DNA of 64,000 nt, taken from assembly GCA_003117195.1 (NCBI GenBank), contig BDSI01000066.1, positions 496,001-560,000 of the forward strand. Reading direction: 5' to 3'. The position numbers and the translations under genes are program-made. The notes below the pieces were generated by a model. It worked only from the letters and a program-made list of their open reading frames with translations. It made no database searches and was not told the origin of the DNA. This document shows, piece by piece, positions 12,101-21,976 of the stretch. This stretch comes from Eudorina sp. 2006-703-Eu-15. Taxonomy: Eukaryota; Chlorophyta; Chlorophyceae; Chlamydomonadales; Volvocaceae. How positions within the stretch are numbered: position 1 is the stretch's first letter; each line of letters starts with the position of its first letter.

Positions 12101-14674
12101 TCCCCCTCCCCCGTCCCCTCCGTTCCCCTCCGCAGGCGCCACGACACCTGGTACTTGGTGGGCAGCACGGTGCGGTACCTGCAGCGGGCCGCCGCGCAGC
12201 TGCGAACCCAGGTGGCCCTCCGCGCCTCCCACCCGGCCGCCCAGCTGATGGAAGGCAGCGGCAAGGGCGCCTTCGCGGCCGCTCTGGTGCTCGACGAGGC
12301 GTCCATGGTGTTCGGGCCGCAGCTGTTGGCGCTGAGCTGCCTGCTGGTGACCCGTGGGTCGCTGCTGGTGGGCGGCGACCACCGGCAGCTGAGCACCATC
12401 ACGCAGTACGATTTCGGAGCGGACCTGCGGCCGAACCTGGTACGGCATCGGCCGTACGTCAGCGCGTACGACTACATGCGGCAGCTGGCGGAGTGGGAGC
12501 GGAAGGAGCGGCGGGAGCGGCCGGGGGATAGGGCGCGGGAGAGCCTGACGGCGGCTGAGTGGATTGGTGAGGCGTGAGGGGGATGGAGGAGGCAGGGTTG
12601 GAGGGGTGGAGTACCGGGGAGGGGAAGGGGGGAGGCCGGGCAGGGACGCGTACATGTTTGCGTGTGGGAAAAAGGTTCACCCTGCATGAGCAGTGGGGTT
12701 AGGCGGTCTGCGTTTCCAATGGGCCTCCGCTTGGCGACCCAAATGACGTATGCGTATGCAACAGGCGCATGCATATGATGTCCGGGTACTGGATTCGACC
12801 CCTGACGATGACGATGGTGGGTGTAGAACAGATACTAAGATAAAGCCTTCAGGGTCGTAAGATCTGCTCTCAGACGCGCCTTGCGGCCCCTTATGGGCCT
12901 ACCCTTCCTCCCTGACGACGCCGCTGTGTACGGAACCCTGCAGGCGGGCCCCCTCCACCCATCGCCATCTGCGCGTTGTCGTACACCCACCGGCTGCCGC
13001 CCGCCGTCGTCTCACTGATACAGCCTCTGTACGACAAGGACGGCATCACCCTCCGCGGCCGAGCGCCGCAGCCCGCCGCCCCCGCAGCCCCCGCCGCAGC
13101 CCCCGCCGCAGCCCCCGCCGGCCCCATCCCCGCGACCCTCTCGACCGCCCCGCCCACGTCCGCACCTGCCTCCACCTCCACCTCCACGTGCGGCCGCGGC
13201 CCCGACCCAACCCCCACGACAGCGGCGCAGCCCATGCGTCCCGGGGCTGCGGAGTCTGCTTCTGCCTCCTCTACAGTGGCTTCGGTTGCGGCACAGTTTT
13301 CCACCGGGTTTCCTCCGGGGGCCCTTGGGGGCTCCCGGTGGGCCGCGACAGGTCCCCGGGGCGGATCCCCTGCTGCTGCTGCTGATGCCGCTGCGGCCCG
13401 CGGCGTAGCCACCCTAGCACCCACAGCAGCAGGAACGGCATCAGCAGCAGCCGGCGCGGCAGCAGCACTCGTCGGCAACAGCTGCGGTGGCGGTGTGTGG
13501 CGGCGGGTGTGGGGTGGCGAGGGCCGCCAGGGGCCCCCCGAGGGGCTGTGTCTGGTGGTACACAACGAGGAGAGCTCCTCGCGTCTCAACACCCTGGAGG
13601 TGTGTCTGGTGGAGCACATCCTGAGGGGCAGGCCGGAGGGGGCCTGGGGGAACGCGGCCGCGGGCGGCCCCGATGGGACAGCGTCGGAGATGGAGGGCAG
13701 CAGCGGCGGCAGCAGCAGCAGCGGCAGCAGCCACGCCTGCGGCGGCGCAGGGGCCAGCGGGGGTCCCAACCCCGGCCCGGCGGCGGTGGCGATCATCACG
13801 CCTCACCGGGCTCAGCGGCGGGCGCTGCGGGCGCTGGTGCGGGACCGCGGCTGGGCGAGGCACTGCCGGGTGGACACCGTGGAGAAGATGCAGGTGGGCA
13901 CCCGGGCTGGGGAGCCGGTGGGGGGTGGAGGTCGGGGGTGTGAAGGTGGGTGAAGGTGAGTGAAGGCCGGTGGAAGGGGATACCTTATGAGGGACGGGAG
14001 GACTGCTAGCGTTGGGAGGAATGGTTTAAGGGTTATAGGTTCGCCGGGACCATCAGGGTTAGAATCCCGGTCCCAGGTTGACCGGATCGGGCCGACGGGC
14101 CGAGCCGCCGCACGGAGGCCGCACCCTCTGCACACACCTGCTCCGCACCTGGCCGCCGCTCCCTGCCCCCCCAGGACCCCTCCCTGCCATCCAGTATCCC
14201 ACCACCGGCCATCCGCCCCTCGCGGTCCCCTTCGCCCGTCCTGGCCTTACTTGTGGTCTCTGCCCCCAAATCCCCGCCCGCCGCTGCTGCGCTTCGGTAC
14301 CCTGTCCGCCCGCACCGCTTCCCCGACGGACGGCCCTGCAGGGCGGTGAGGCGGAGACCGTCATCTTCAGCGCCACCGCCTCCGACGCCGCCGCCCTGGA
14401 GCGGTCCGAGGAGTTCTACTCCTCCCTCAGTCGCGCCAACGTCGCCTTCAGCCGAACCCGGACCCGCCTCATCGTGGTGGCCTCCAGGGCCTTCCTCACG
14501 CACCTGCCCACAGCCTACAGCCGCTACGAGGGCCTTATGCTGTGGAGGCAGCTGCGCGGCATGTGTGAGACCAGGGGCAGGCTGGTGGGGGAGGACCACA
14601 TCGCGGGGGTGGGGGGAGGGCCGGGAGCAGCGGCGGTCAAGTACCGATGTGACGTGTACGAGGCCGTACAGTGA
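6036..14674 (+). CDS. Fe-S PD-(D/E)XK (RecB/Cas4-like) nuclease fused to SF1 helicase
   Basis: Six exons: 6036-6072, 6135-6973, 7162-11705, 12136-12566, 12944-13893, 14342-14674; 2,377 residues, all junctions in phase. The 37-nt first exon supplies an ATG in good context (GCAGCATGGCG) and joins in frame. Nuclease: C41, H85 (SGHQLEYE), D165, E182-C-K184 (IIECKAS), then QLVLY, the QxxxY motif of RecB-family nucleases. C331-x2-C-x5-C340 with C41 fits the 4Fe-4S pattern of Cas4, Dna2 and AddB. A glycine-, glutamine- and proline-rich segment of over 1,000 residues follows. Helicase: Walker A GPPGTGKT (1684-1691), DEAS (1860-1863), GDHRQL (1887-1892), VDTVEKMQGGE (about 2260-2270) and SRANVAFSRTRTRL near the end. 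The architecture resembles the bacterial TM0106-type nuclease-helicase and Dna2. By inference it acts in DNA end processing or repair; the compartment is unknown. Confidence 0.85.
7967..8155 (+). repeat. 24-bp coding minisatellite (PAQPPAQA repeats)
   Basis: About seven imperfect copies of a 24-bp unit (CAAGCACCGGCCCAGCCACC plus four bases) encode an eight-residue Pro/Ala/Gln repeat in the linker of the nuclease-helicase. Unit length is a multiple of three, so copy changes keep the frame. Confidence 0.9.
9118..9150 (+). repeat. (CAG)11 polyglutamine tract
   Basis: Eleven CAG codons encode Q11 after RWR in the nuclease-helicase linker. A second, interrupted CAG/CAA-rich stretch follows at about 9393-9470. 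Confidence 0.95.
12071..12105 (+). repeat. Intronic repeat family, copy 1
   Basis: CAGTATGAATATGTTTACCA then ATTTCCTATATCCCCC, near the 3' end of nuclease-helicase intron 11706-12135, sense orientation. Confidence 0.8.
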
Positions 14675-14765
14675 GCACCGACAGCAGGCCGTTTTAGGGC
14701 ACAGTAACGCAGGACGGAGCCGTTACGGTTTGCTGTTTGTTGCGGTCATTTTTTGGCTCTGGCGC

Positions 14766-14770
14766 TGTAA
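14766..14770 (+). terminator. TGTAA poly(A) signal of the nuclease-helicase gene
   Basis: TGTAA, the usual polyadenylation signal of chlamydomonad algae, lies about 90 nt after the stop codon at 14674. Confidence 0.6.
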
Positions 14771-15141
14771 TTCTGGTTGGTGAACGATTGGAACGACCTG
14801 GGTGCGGTAGTCTGGGTGGCAGCTCTGATGTGGGTTTCCGATCTGGTGGCTGCCACTCCTCTTTCCTCGCGGCTCAGAACTCCTTTACACACATTACAAA
14901 CACACATGTACACACGCACACCGTGCTTGCATGGCCACCGAAGGTGCCACCCCCCGTGTACATGTGTACGGATCTGCCGTAGTGGCTGCCGGTAGGTGGT
15001 GATATAATGATGATGGCGATGATGACGATGATGATGCTATGGGGAGGAGGAGGAGGAGGAGGAGGAGGATGGGCTATGCAGGGTGTCGCCACAATCGGTA
15101 CATGGACCACGAGGCCTCCCCGCTGAGAATCACCTATGGCA

Positions 15142-15438
15142 CATGTACGCATGGGGTGCCTGTGTGGGCGACCTCCCCTGTGCTTGGCTTTATCCACTTC
15201 TGGGGATTATGCCCGCTGCTGTGCCTATCCCTTTGGTAGTGTTGCCCCGCTGCGCGCCTCTGCTTGCTTCGGTGTCTGACTGGTTGGGGTTATGGCCCGG
15301 TGTGTTTTCTTTGGGTGCGGCGTTGTGGTGTGGAGGTGACCTGCCGCCTTGGCGGTGGGGCCTACTGGGGCTTGCTCTGGTATACACCGATGATCCCGTT
15401 GGGGTCCGCTGTAACATTCATTCATTCATGTACGCATG
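15142..15438. mobile_element. About 273-bp insertion flanked by 12-bp direct repeats
   Basis: CATGTACGCATG occurs at 15142-15153 and again at 15427-15438, bracketing 273 bp that is absent from the matching place in copy 2 (about 19035), where the word occurs once. This is the pattern of an insertion with a target-site duplication. The insert has no coding capacity I can recognise. Confidence 0.55.
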
Positions 15439-15499
15439 AGGGCAGGAGTGACGGAAGACCGCATGATGCTTCCCCCCTTTTACACACACACAGGGCTAA

Positions 15500-15745
15500 G
15501 TAGAGTTTCGTCTGCATTAGCCTACGGCGTCATAGCCGCTACTTCTGCTGGCGTAACGGCGCCCACCGGCGCTCGACAACGATACGGGGCGCTACAGCAT
15601 CACGGACTACATCACCTTGGGACTACTTATGGTCGACATACTTCGCCCTGGCATATTGGTAACTCTGGTCTCGGTCTCAGTCGTCGGTTGCATTGCTGGA
15701 CACGGGTCTGCTTTTTCGCGGCTCAGCTTTTCTCCTTGATAACAC
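15500..15745 (+). repeat. SINE-like repeat, copy A
   Basis: About 240 bp, from GTAGAGTTTCGTCTGCATTA to CGCGGCTCAGCTTTTCTCCT, nearly identical to 27093-27345. It is absent from the matching position of duplication copy 2. Its end carries the CGCGGCTCAG word seen beside many CA-rich stretches in this window. Confidence 0.7.
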
Positions 15746-17161
15746 ACAGGGGCGGGCGCGCCAGTGCGCTTGCAGTCGCAATTGGGTTGTAGGCACGGTG
15801 TGGTATGATGGTGGGGCTCCTCGTGCGGCTTATGGCGGGTGCCAACACACCGACCCTTGAGGCCATCGTGCCGTGGCCGTCATCCTATCACAGGTGCATC
15901 TGGTGCATGTGCCCATCCATTACGATACGGCCGTTGTGCCAGTGCGTGTGCGTTGGTGCAGTGGCGCCCGCGGACCTGGTTGCAGCTTCACCGTGGGTGC
16001 GGGTGTTACGGCGGGGCGCCTTGGCTGGCCCGGACAGTCCACCGTCTGTGGGGATTGCCACCCGTATTGCGGCTCAACCTGCGCGTCGTGCAGCCCGGGT
16101 CGCGCGTCGTCATAGGCGGGCGCGGCCCCCGGGCCTCGGTCCCTCCGCCGGGTGCACCCTGACAGCCCGTCCTGGAGTGGAATCGGCCTTGCACGGGTGT
16201 ATCCGGGCGTTTGCACCAATTTCTTGGTGCATCACCCATGTGATTATATCATACGGTACAACGGGATCCGCGGTGCAAGCATTCGACCTAGGCTAGCCAC
16301 GCGGACAGCGTTTGAGAGATCCGAGACGGCGGCAAGGTTTTCCCTTCTCGCCGCTTGCAAATCCGCTCTTACGTGCTTGCAGTCCTGGGGGGCACCGGAC
16401 CACGGCACTTCCTGGGCGGCTCCGATCAGAGCGGTTCAGACCGGCGGCCGTGCGCCAGCGGCCCAGCGCTATCGGCGGTGCGCGTGCTGATATCCACTGC
16501 CCTATCAAAAGTCACTTGGGACGAGACGGGCCGGGGCAACCCATGCGACAGCGGCGCCACCGTGCGCGGGTAGGCGCCTGCAAGGCTACCGCCAGCAGCA
16601 GGTGCGGGCTGCGCATCGCGCAGGGGTGGGTGCGGCCCCAGTGACGGTCGCCAAGTTCCACCGCTTCGGGGGGGTACCTACGGCGCATCGCCGCCGCGAC
16701 TGCCGAACCCTTCGCCTTCTGTCTGCCTGTCTGGCCCGCGCCACGACTGCGGCAAAATTACCCTGCGTGGATGAAATCCGAGCCGGCCCTCGCAGCCGCG
16801 ACCCCCTGACCGATTCCCCCTTCCCTGATGGGAATTGGAGCGGCCGCTCCTTGCCGATGTGATTTTACGACGGAGGTAATGAGCACCAGAGCCAACCAAG
16901 CCCGTCGCGAACGCTCCTGCGCGGAGCCCGGCCGCCTGCCCGCTCCGAGTCCCCTCCCGGTACGTTGCGCATGGCGGCCAGGCGCGTTACCCTGCAACAT
17001 GTGGATGGACTGGGAAGTGTAGCGTTGAGGATGAGTAATAAGCAGGTAATAGCCGCTGCCTCCGAAGCCATCCGCGGGTACCTATGGGATGCCATCGCCA
17101 ATACGTTCAGTAATGTGTTTTCGTTTTAGCCTGAGACTGAATTGTTGGTGACGCGCAAGCC

Positions 17162-18171
17162 ATGCTGTCCCGCCACGCACAGCCTACGGTCCGTCCCATG
17201 GCCCATGTGCAGCGCTCTGCAGCGCCGCATAGGAAATTTTTTACAAAATCAAGTCGGTGTTGTAAATGCCTTCCGGCAGCATCTAGCTACGACGGATCTG
17301 GCGGCGGAGGCACAGTCACCTTTCGCAGGCGGGATCCTCCTAGCCCTGGCGGCAAGGTAATGCCCTTCTACGCTGTTGGGGTTTGGAAGTGGAAGTGGCA
17401 CTTGTATTATGACCTCTTGTACTTCTGCAGGGCGATGGCCCAAGTTTGAAACTTATCGGGCTAGGTCTTCTCTTCGGACTTGTTGTGGGAGTCGTCGGGG
17501 GATTAGTCGGAGGAAAGGTCGCCGTGGTAAGCAACTCAAGGCACGTCGTTCTGCATTTCCGTGTGATGTTCGTGTTAGGTCATGATTGTGTCCCCGTTCA
17601 GGGTGTCGTGACGCACGGCTCGCGGTCTGCCTCCCACGACGTCACTGAGCCAAGCGGAGGAGCCCTGAAGCATGTGGCGGTCATCGCACCAGGAGAGCCG
17701 GCTGCGTCCGGCCTTGGTTTAAAGGAAGGTGGTCCCGAGCGCAAGCCCGAGACAACGGCAGGCAAGGCTGCCGGGGATGAGACCAGCAATAGTGTGAGCG
17801 GCGGCGGAGCTGCTCGCAGGGGTCAAGGCATGGGGGACGACTTCATGAGTGAGGGGCTCCTAGGAGTTGGCGCTGGTCTGGAGAAGGTTGGCGAGAAGGT
17901 TGGGACTGCTGTCGAGCAGGTTGGCACCGGGATAGAGAAGGTTGGGACTGGGGTCGAGAAGGTTGGCACCGGGATTCAGAAGGTTGGGACGGTAGGACTT
18001 GTAAGCGTGGGTACAGGCGTCCAAGTGGCTGGGACAGGTGGGTTGGAGCGCCTAGGCGCTGGCATTAAAGATGCCGGAAAGTATTTGGGCGTAGCGCTCT
18101 TTGCATCTTCCCTGGTTTCCGGTATCGTGCAAGTTGCTGTGCGGAAGATGCAGGGCGGCAAGGATGGCTGA
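17162..18171 (+). CDS. Small membrane protein with heptad-like repeats, unknown family
   Basis: Exons 17162-17356, 17431-17526 and 17602-18171 give 286 residues. The third junction is an inference: the 75-nt segment 17527-17601 has good GTAAGC/CAG ends but is also open in frame, giving 311 residues if kept. The N-terminus (MLSRHAQPTVRPMAHVQRS) is basic and Ser/Ala-rich, like an organelle transit peptide. A hydrophobic helix (LIGLGLLFGLVVGVVGGLVG) follows. Then comes a run of seven-residue units of the type VGTGIEK (residues about 186-228), which would form an amphipathic helix, and a second hydrophobic helix (YLGVALFASSLVSGIVQ) near the C-terminus. I do not recognise the family. A decayed paralogue lies at 19737-20583. 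Confidence 0.65.
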
Positions 18172-18272
18172 TTAAGTCCTTTGTGACCGTGTACTGTGAA
18201 GATCCGAATGTGTTTCTTGAAGAGACTCGTAGCCACTTCAAGAAACATATTGGGGTCTTGAATGCCTGTTAT

Positions 18273-18277
18273 TGTAA
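18273..18277 (+). terminator. TGTAA poly(A) signal of the heptad-repeat gene
   Basis: TGTAA about 100 nt after the stop at 18171. Confidence 0.55.
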
Positions 18278-18726
18278 TTCCGATTATTCCGAGGATAGGT
18301 CTTCAACCTAGCCGACTCACAACATCAGGATAGGTCGCGCAAAATACAAGTCACCGGTACTGACTGAGGCCATACGAGTCAAGTCAAGCAGTTGGTATAG
18401 GGCAATAGGCCCTCTCGTGTCTTGTCGTTTGCGTGCCGTTAGTCAGTTACTCCGTGCTTCATTGCAACGGTCCGCGTCGACGACGGGGCGGACGGGGCGA
18501 CTTGACGAATACCTCGGCAAAAGTTTAAAATGCTCCACAGTTCGTATGAAGACTTTTGGCAAGTTTCCATCCCCGGCGAGATGGAACCTTGCCAAAAGAC
18601 AATTCAGTGGAAAAGTGCTTTTTGTACGATATGTGAACACCAGTTAAAAAGTGAATTCCAGATAATTATCTTACATGCTGAAGGACATTTCCGCATATGT
18701 AAAGGCCCCCTAAACACACGGATTGC
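18278..18726. other. Spacer between the two duplication copies
   Basis: No gene or matching repeat block recognised. A short inverted repeat (AACTTGCCAAAAG-like, around 18555-18600) is visible, of unknown meaning. Confidence 0.4.
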
Positions 18727-19736
18727 ATTTCTAAACACAAATACACACGCACACCGTGCTTTGGTTGCATTTCTAAACACATGTACACAAGCACACCGTG
18801 CTTGCATGGCCACTGAAGGTGCCACGCCCCATGTACATGTGTAACGTTCATTCATTCATGTGTACGGATCTGCTGTAGTGCCTGCCGGTAGGCGGTGATG
18901 ACTGTGGCGATAATGATGATGGCGATGATGATGCTATGGGGAGGAGGAGGAGGAGGATGGGCTATGCGGGGTGTCGCCGCAATCGGTACATGGACCACGA
19001 GGCCTCCCCCCTGAGAATCACCCATGGCACATGTACGCATGAGGGCAGGAGTGACGGAAGACCTCATGATGCTTCCCCCCGGCCCCCCACACACAGATGT
19101 GGCTCAGTTCTCATTAACACACAGATGCACGGCAGTGCGCTTGCAGTCGCGATCGGGTTGTAGGCATGATGTGGCATGATGGTGTTGCTCATCGTGTGGC
19201 TAGGGTTTAGGTTGACACACCACAGGTTTAGGTTTTAGGGTTTTAGGGTTTAGGCTGACACACCGACCCTTGATGCCATCGTGCTGCGGCCGTCATTGCA
19301 GCCATCACAATATGGGAGTTGCTTTCAACGACGGGTGTGGCGGACACCATCACATCACATGACAGCACAGCACAGCACAGCACAGCACAGGTGCATCTGG
19401 TGCGTGCGCCCGTCCATTACGACACGGCCATTGTGCCGTGCACGCTCCTGCGTGGAGCCCGGCCGCCTGCCCGCTCCGAGTCCCCGCTCTATCTCCCGGT
19501 ACATGGCGCATTGCGACCAGGCGCGTTACCCTGCAAAAAACGTCGTCATGTAGATGGACTGGGAGGTGTAGTGTTGAGGATGACTAAGCAGGTAATGGCC
19601 GCTAGCTGGCTCCGAAGTCATCCGCGGGTACCTGTACGTGAACGCGTGAACGCGTACTGGAGCACTGGTTCAAATGTCGCCACTTCCCGATCTTAATGCG
19701 AACTTATTTAACCCGGCACTGACGTGCAAGCCATGC
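18727..19736 (+). repeat. Segmental duplication, copy 2 upstream part
   Basis: Matches copy 1 (14877-17161) block by block but is shorter. The SINE-like element, the 273-bp insertion and the 15967-16900 interval are missing. It carries the telomere-like stretch at 19196-19262 and a (CAGCA)n run at 19362-19390 instead. Confidence 0.75.
19196..19262 (+). repeat. Interstitial telomere-like TTTTAGGG sequence
   Basis: AGGGTTTAGG, then GGTTTTAGGGTTTTAGGGTT and a further TTTAGG, flanked by two copies of TGACACACCAC/TGACACACCGAC. TTTTAGGG is the telomere unit of Chlamydomonas. The matching place in copy 1 (about 15835) lacks it. Confidence 0.75.
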
Positions 19737-20583
19737 ATGCTGTCCCGCAAGGCACAGGCAACGTTCCTTTCCATGGCCCGTGTGCAGCGCATAGAAACCT
19801 TTCGCAAAGCCAAGTCTGTATACTGCAGCAACGAGTAGATCAGGCGGCGGAGTTTCAAGCGCTCCTGGCGGCAAGTTGCAAATGGCACTTTTGTTGTAAT
19901 AAGTTTCTTGTGTTTCTGTGGGGCGATGACATTGGAGGTTTCGGGTTGACGGTGACGTGCATGAAGAACTCGGCATATCTGTGTTTGCCACCTATCGGCT
20001 GACAATTGCAACACCAATTTTATCTGATCGTCATTCAAATCTTGAATGTTCAATCAGGCAATGGCCATAACCTAGGCATACCCGGCTCAGCAACCCTACG
20101 CTAGGTTCCGTTCATGGACGGCCGTGCCTCCGACAACGACGACACGGGGCCAAGCGGGGGACTCCTTAAGCAGGAGGCGGCCACCGGATCCATCACGCCT
20201 GGAGAGCCGGCTTCCGGCAAGGCGTATGAGACGGGCAAGAGGATGCGCAGGGGCAACGACAGGGGTACCAGTTTCATGAGCGAGGGGCTCGTGGGAGTGG
20301 ACACCAAGCCAGTATTGAGAAGGTCGGCGCCGGTCTTGAAAAGGTCAGCGCCGGTCTTGAAAAGGTCGGCGCTGGACTTGAAAATGTCGGCACCGGAATC
20401 GAGAAGGTTGCGACGGGATGGAAGGGTGGGATGGCGGAGCGCCCAGCCACTGGCATCGAAGGTGCCGGAAGGAATGTGGGCTTGGGGATAGGCTTGGGGA
20501 TAGGCTTGGGGCTGTTGTCATGTTCCATCGCCGGTATTGTGCAAGAAGTTCTGCGGAAGAAGCAGGGGGGCAAAGGTGCCTGA
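19737..20583 (+). pseudogene. Decayed paralogue of the heptad-repeat membrane protein
   Basis: The start ATGCTGTCCCGC at 19737 and the following residues (MLSRKAQATFLSMARVQR) match the gene at 17162, but a TAG stop follows after about 33 codons. Further on, 20114-20310 matches the acidic middle region (GPSGGLLKQEA, FMSEGLVGV). The reading frame then shifts at about 20300-20311. The repeat units (SIEKVGAGLEKV) and the C-terminal hydrophobic helix are read in another frame up to TGA at 20581-20583. At least two breaks therefore separate it from a working gene. A shorter product from ATG 20114 cannot be excluded. Confidence 0.7.
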
Positions 20584-20636
20584 CTGGATCACGCAGAAAC
20601 TGGACACACTCTCTAGTGGTCACTCTCTAGTGACGG

Positions 20637-20641
20637 TGTAA
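20637..20641 (+). terminator. TGTAA signal after the decayed paralogue
   Basis: TGTAA 54 nt after the ancestral stop at 20583; retained from the duplicated gene. Confidence 0.45.
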
Positions 20642-21976
20642 CATTGTGAATATCAGGATGTGTTTCTTGTACTCTGGGTGTTGTAATTTAGGTATCGCAA
20701 AGTGCAAGTTACGGCGAGGATTGCTTGACTATTGCTTGACTCGTATGGACTTTTTGGTTCTTTGGGGCATTGGCCACTGCCAACTAAGCATGGCGGCGTG
20801 ACTAATGGATTAGCTGTCGGGACGCCAGCCAATGATTCGAGGGGGACGTTAGAAAGCCCCTTGCGGCTAGGGGGTGCTAGGTTAGCGGCTAGGGTCTAGC
20901 GTCTAGCTAGGCTGGCTGGATATATACCCTATCGGGCCTTAGCTGGGCTTGCAGGCGTCCGGCACCTAGCCGCACCTGCTGCCAGCTAGCCGATAGGCCA
21001 CGCTAGGCTAGAGGCTAGGGGGTTTCTTGTGTAGGGACGCACCTCATCTGTATGGTATCGTGTAGGCTCGGTGGCGTGTAGGCTCAGCAGAAGCCTCACC
21101 GTCCCTGCCCAGGGTACCATTATGGTACGGACATGTTTGTAACCCGGCGTTACAATTATAAAAGGACCATTGGTGACACGTTTGGCTTGGTATAGTGTCG
21201 TACTCGCTTCGGTAGCCGATATGACAACTCACAATCTTCATCGCGGCTTTTGGTCTCATCCTACATGGGACTAATTAGGACGACGTGTTTGATATGACGA
21301 CCGATTGACCACCTTTGTCAGGAGCAATTTGATAAATCACCAATTATGTAGGTTCACGACAGCAGCTAGCCTTTGATACACACACCAGATCACATCACTG
21401 ATGAATAAAACATTGCTGCAAGCGGATCGTACTTTGGCAGTTGAACTACTTTGGCAGTTGAACATGTCTCCATGTCCTCCCCAAACTCCGAAACACACCC
21501 ATGCTGCCTCGAAGACCCCGCCCCTCACCATACCTAGCAATACCCCGCACCTCACATGTACGCCGACAGACCCAAAAATCAATGTCTGCGGCAGCTCATT
21601 GGCCGAATTGATTCGCCACCTATCGATTCATAACCAGTTAGCAGTCATGTTGCTTGGCAGTAGTGTTCACTGCTGCACACCTCCGGCAACCCCCAGGCTG
21701 AATAATTCCCACGCGCATTCACAACATCGTGGGTAGTTTCTGCACACAACACATGACAGCGCATAAGCCCCAAGGCCCCCCGCCTATAATGGGGCTAGCT
21801 TTGCATACTCCCTCAGCACCACAACGCACGACTAAGGATCTGTGTGCCACCCAACTGCTGCTCCGGCATTGCATCCGCACTCCTGTTTTGCTCACCATGG
21901 GCACCCCGCCCTTCATTCTGCGCCACCCCTCACACCTTCTGACCATCATCATCCAGTTGCCCTCTCAGTCTCTTTC
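20642..21976. other. Gene-free region with a CTAG-rich stretch
   Basis: No supported gene.  About 20860-21030 is rich in GCTAGG and CTAGC words (GGCTAGGGGGTGCTAGG, GGCTAGGGTCTAGCGTCTAG), suggesting decayed short tandem repeats. It probably contains the 3' UTR of the GH9 gene, which ends at 21977 on the minus strand. Confidence 0.5.

Larger units (their letters stand above)
14877..17161 (+). repeat. Segmental duplication, copy 1 upstream part
   Basis: Blocks here match 18727-19736 in the same order. They include the stretch around GTGCTTGCATGGCCACCGAA (14927), a GATGATG/GGAGGA simple-repeat core (15000-15070), GGTACATGGACCACGAGGCC (15099), GGGCAGGAGTGACGGAAGAC (15440), the GTGCGCTTGCAGTCGC block (15763) and GAGCCCGGCCGCCTGCCCGC (16925). 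The interval about 15967-16900 has no partner in copy 2. No gene was recognised in it. Confidence 0.75.
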
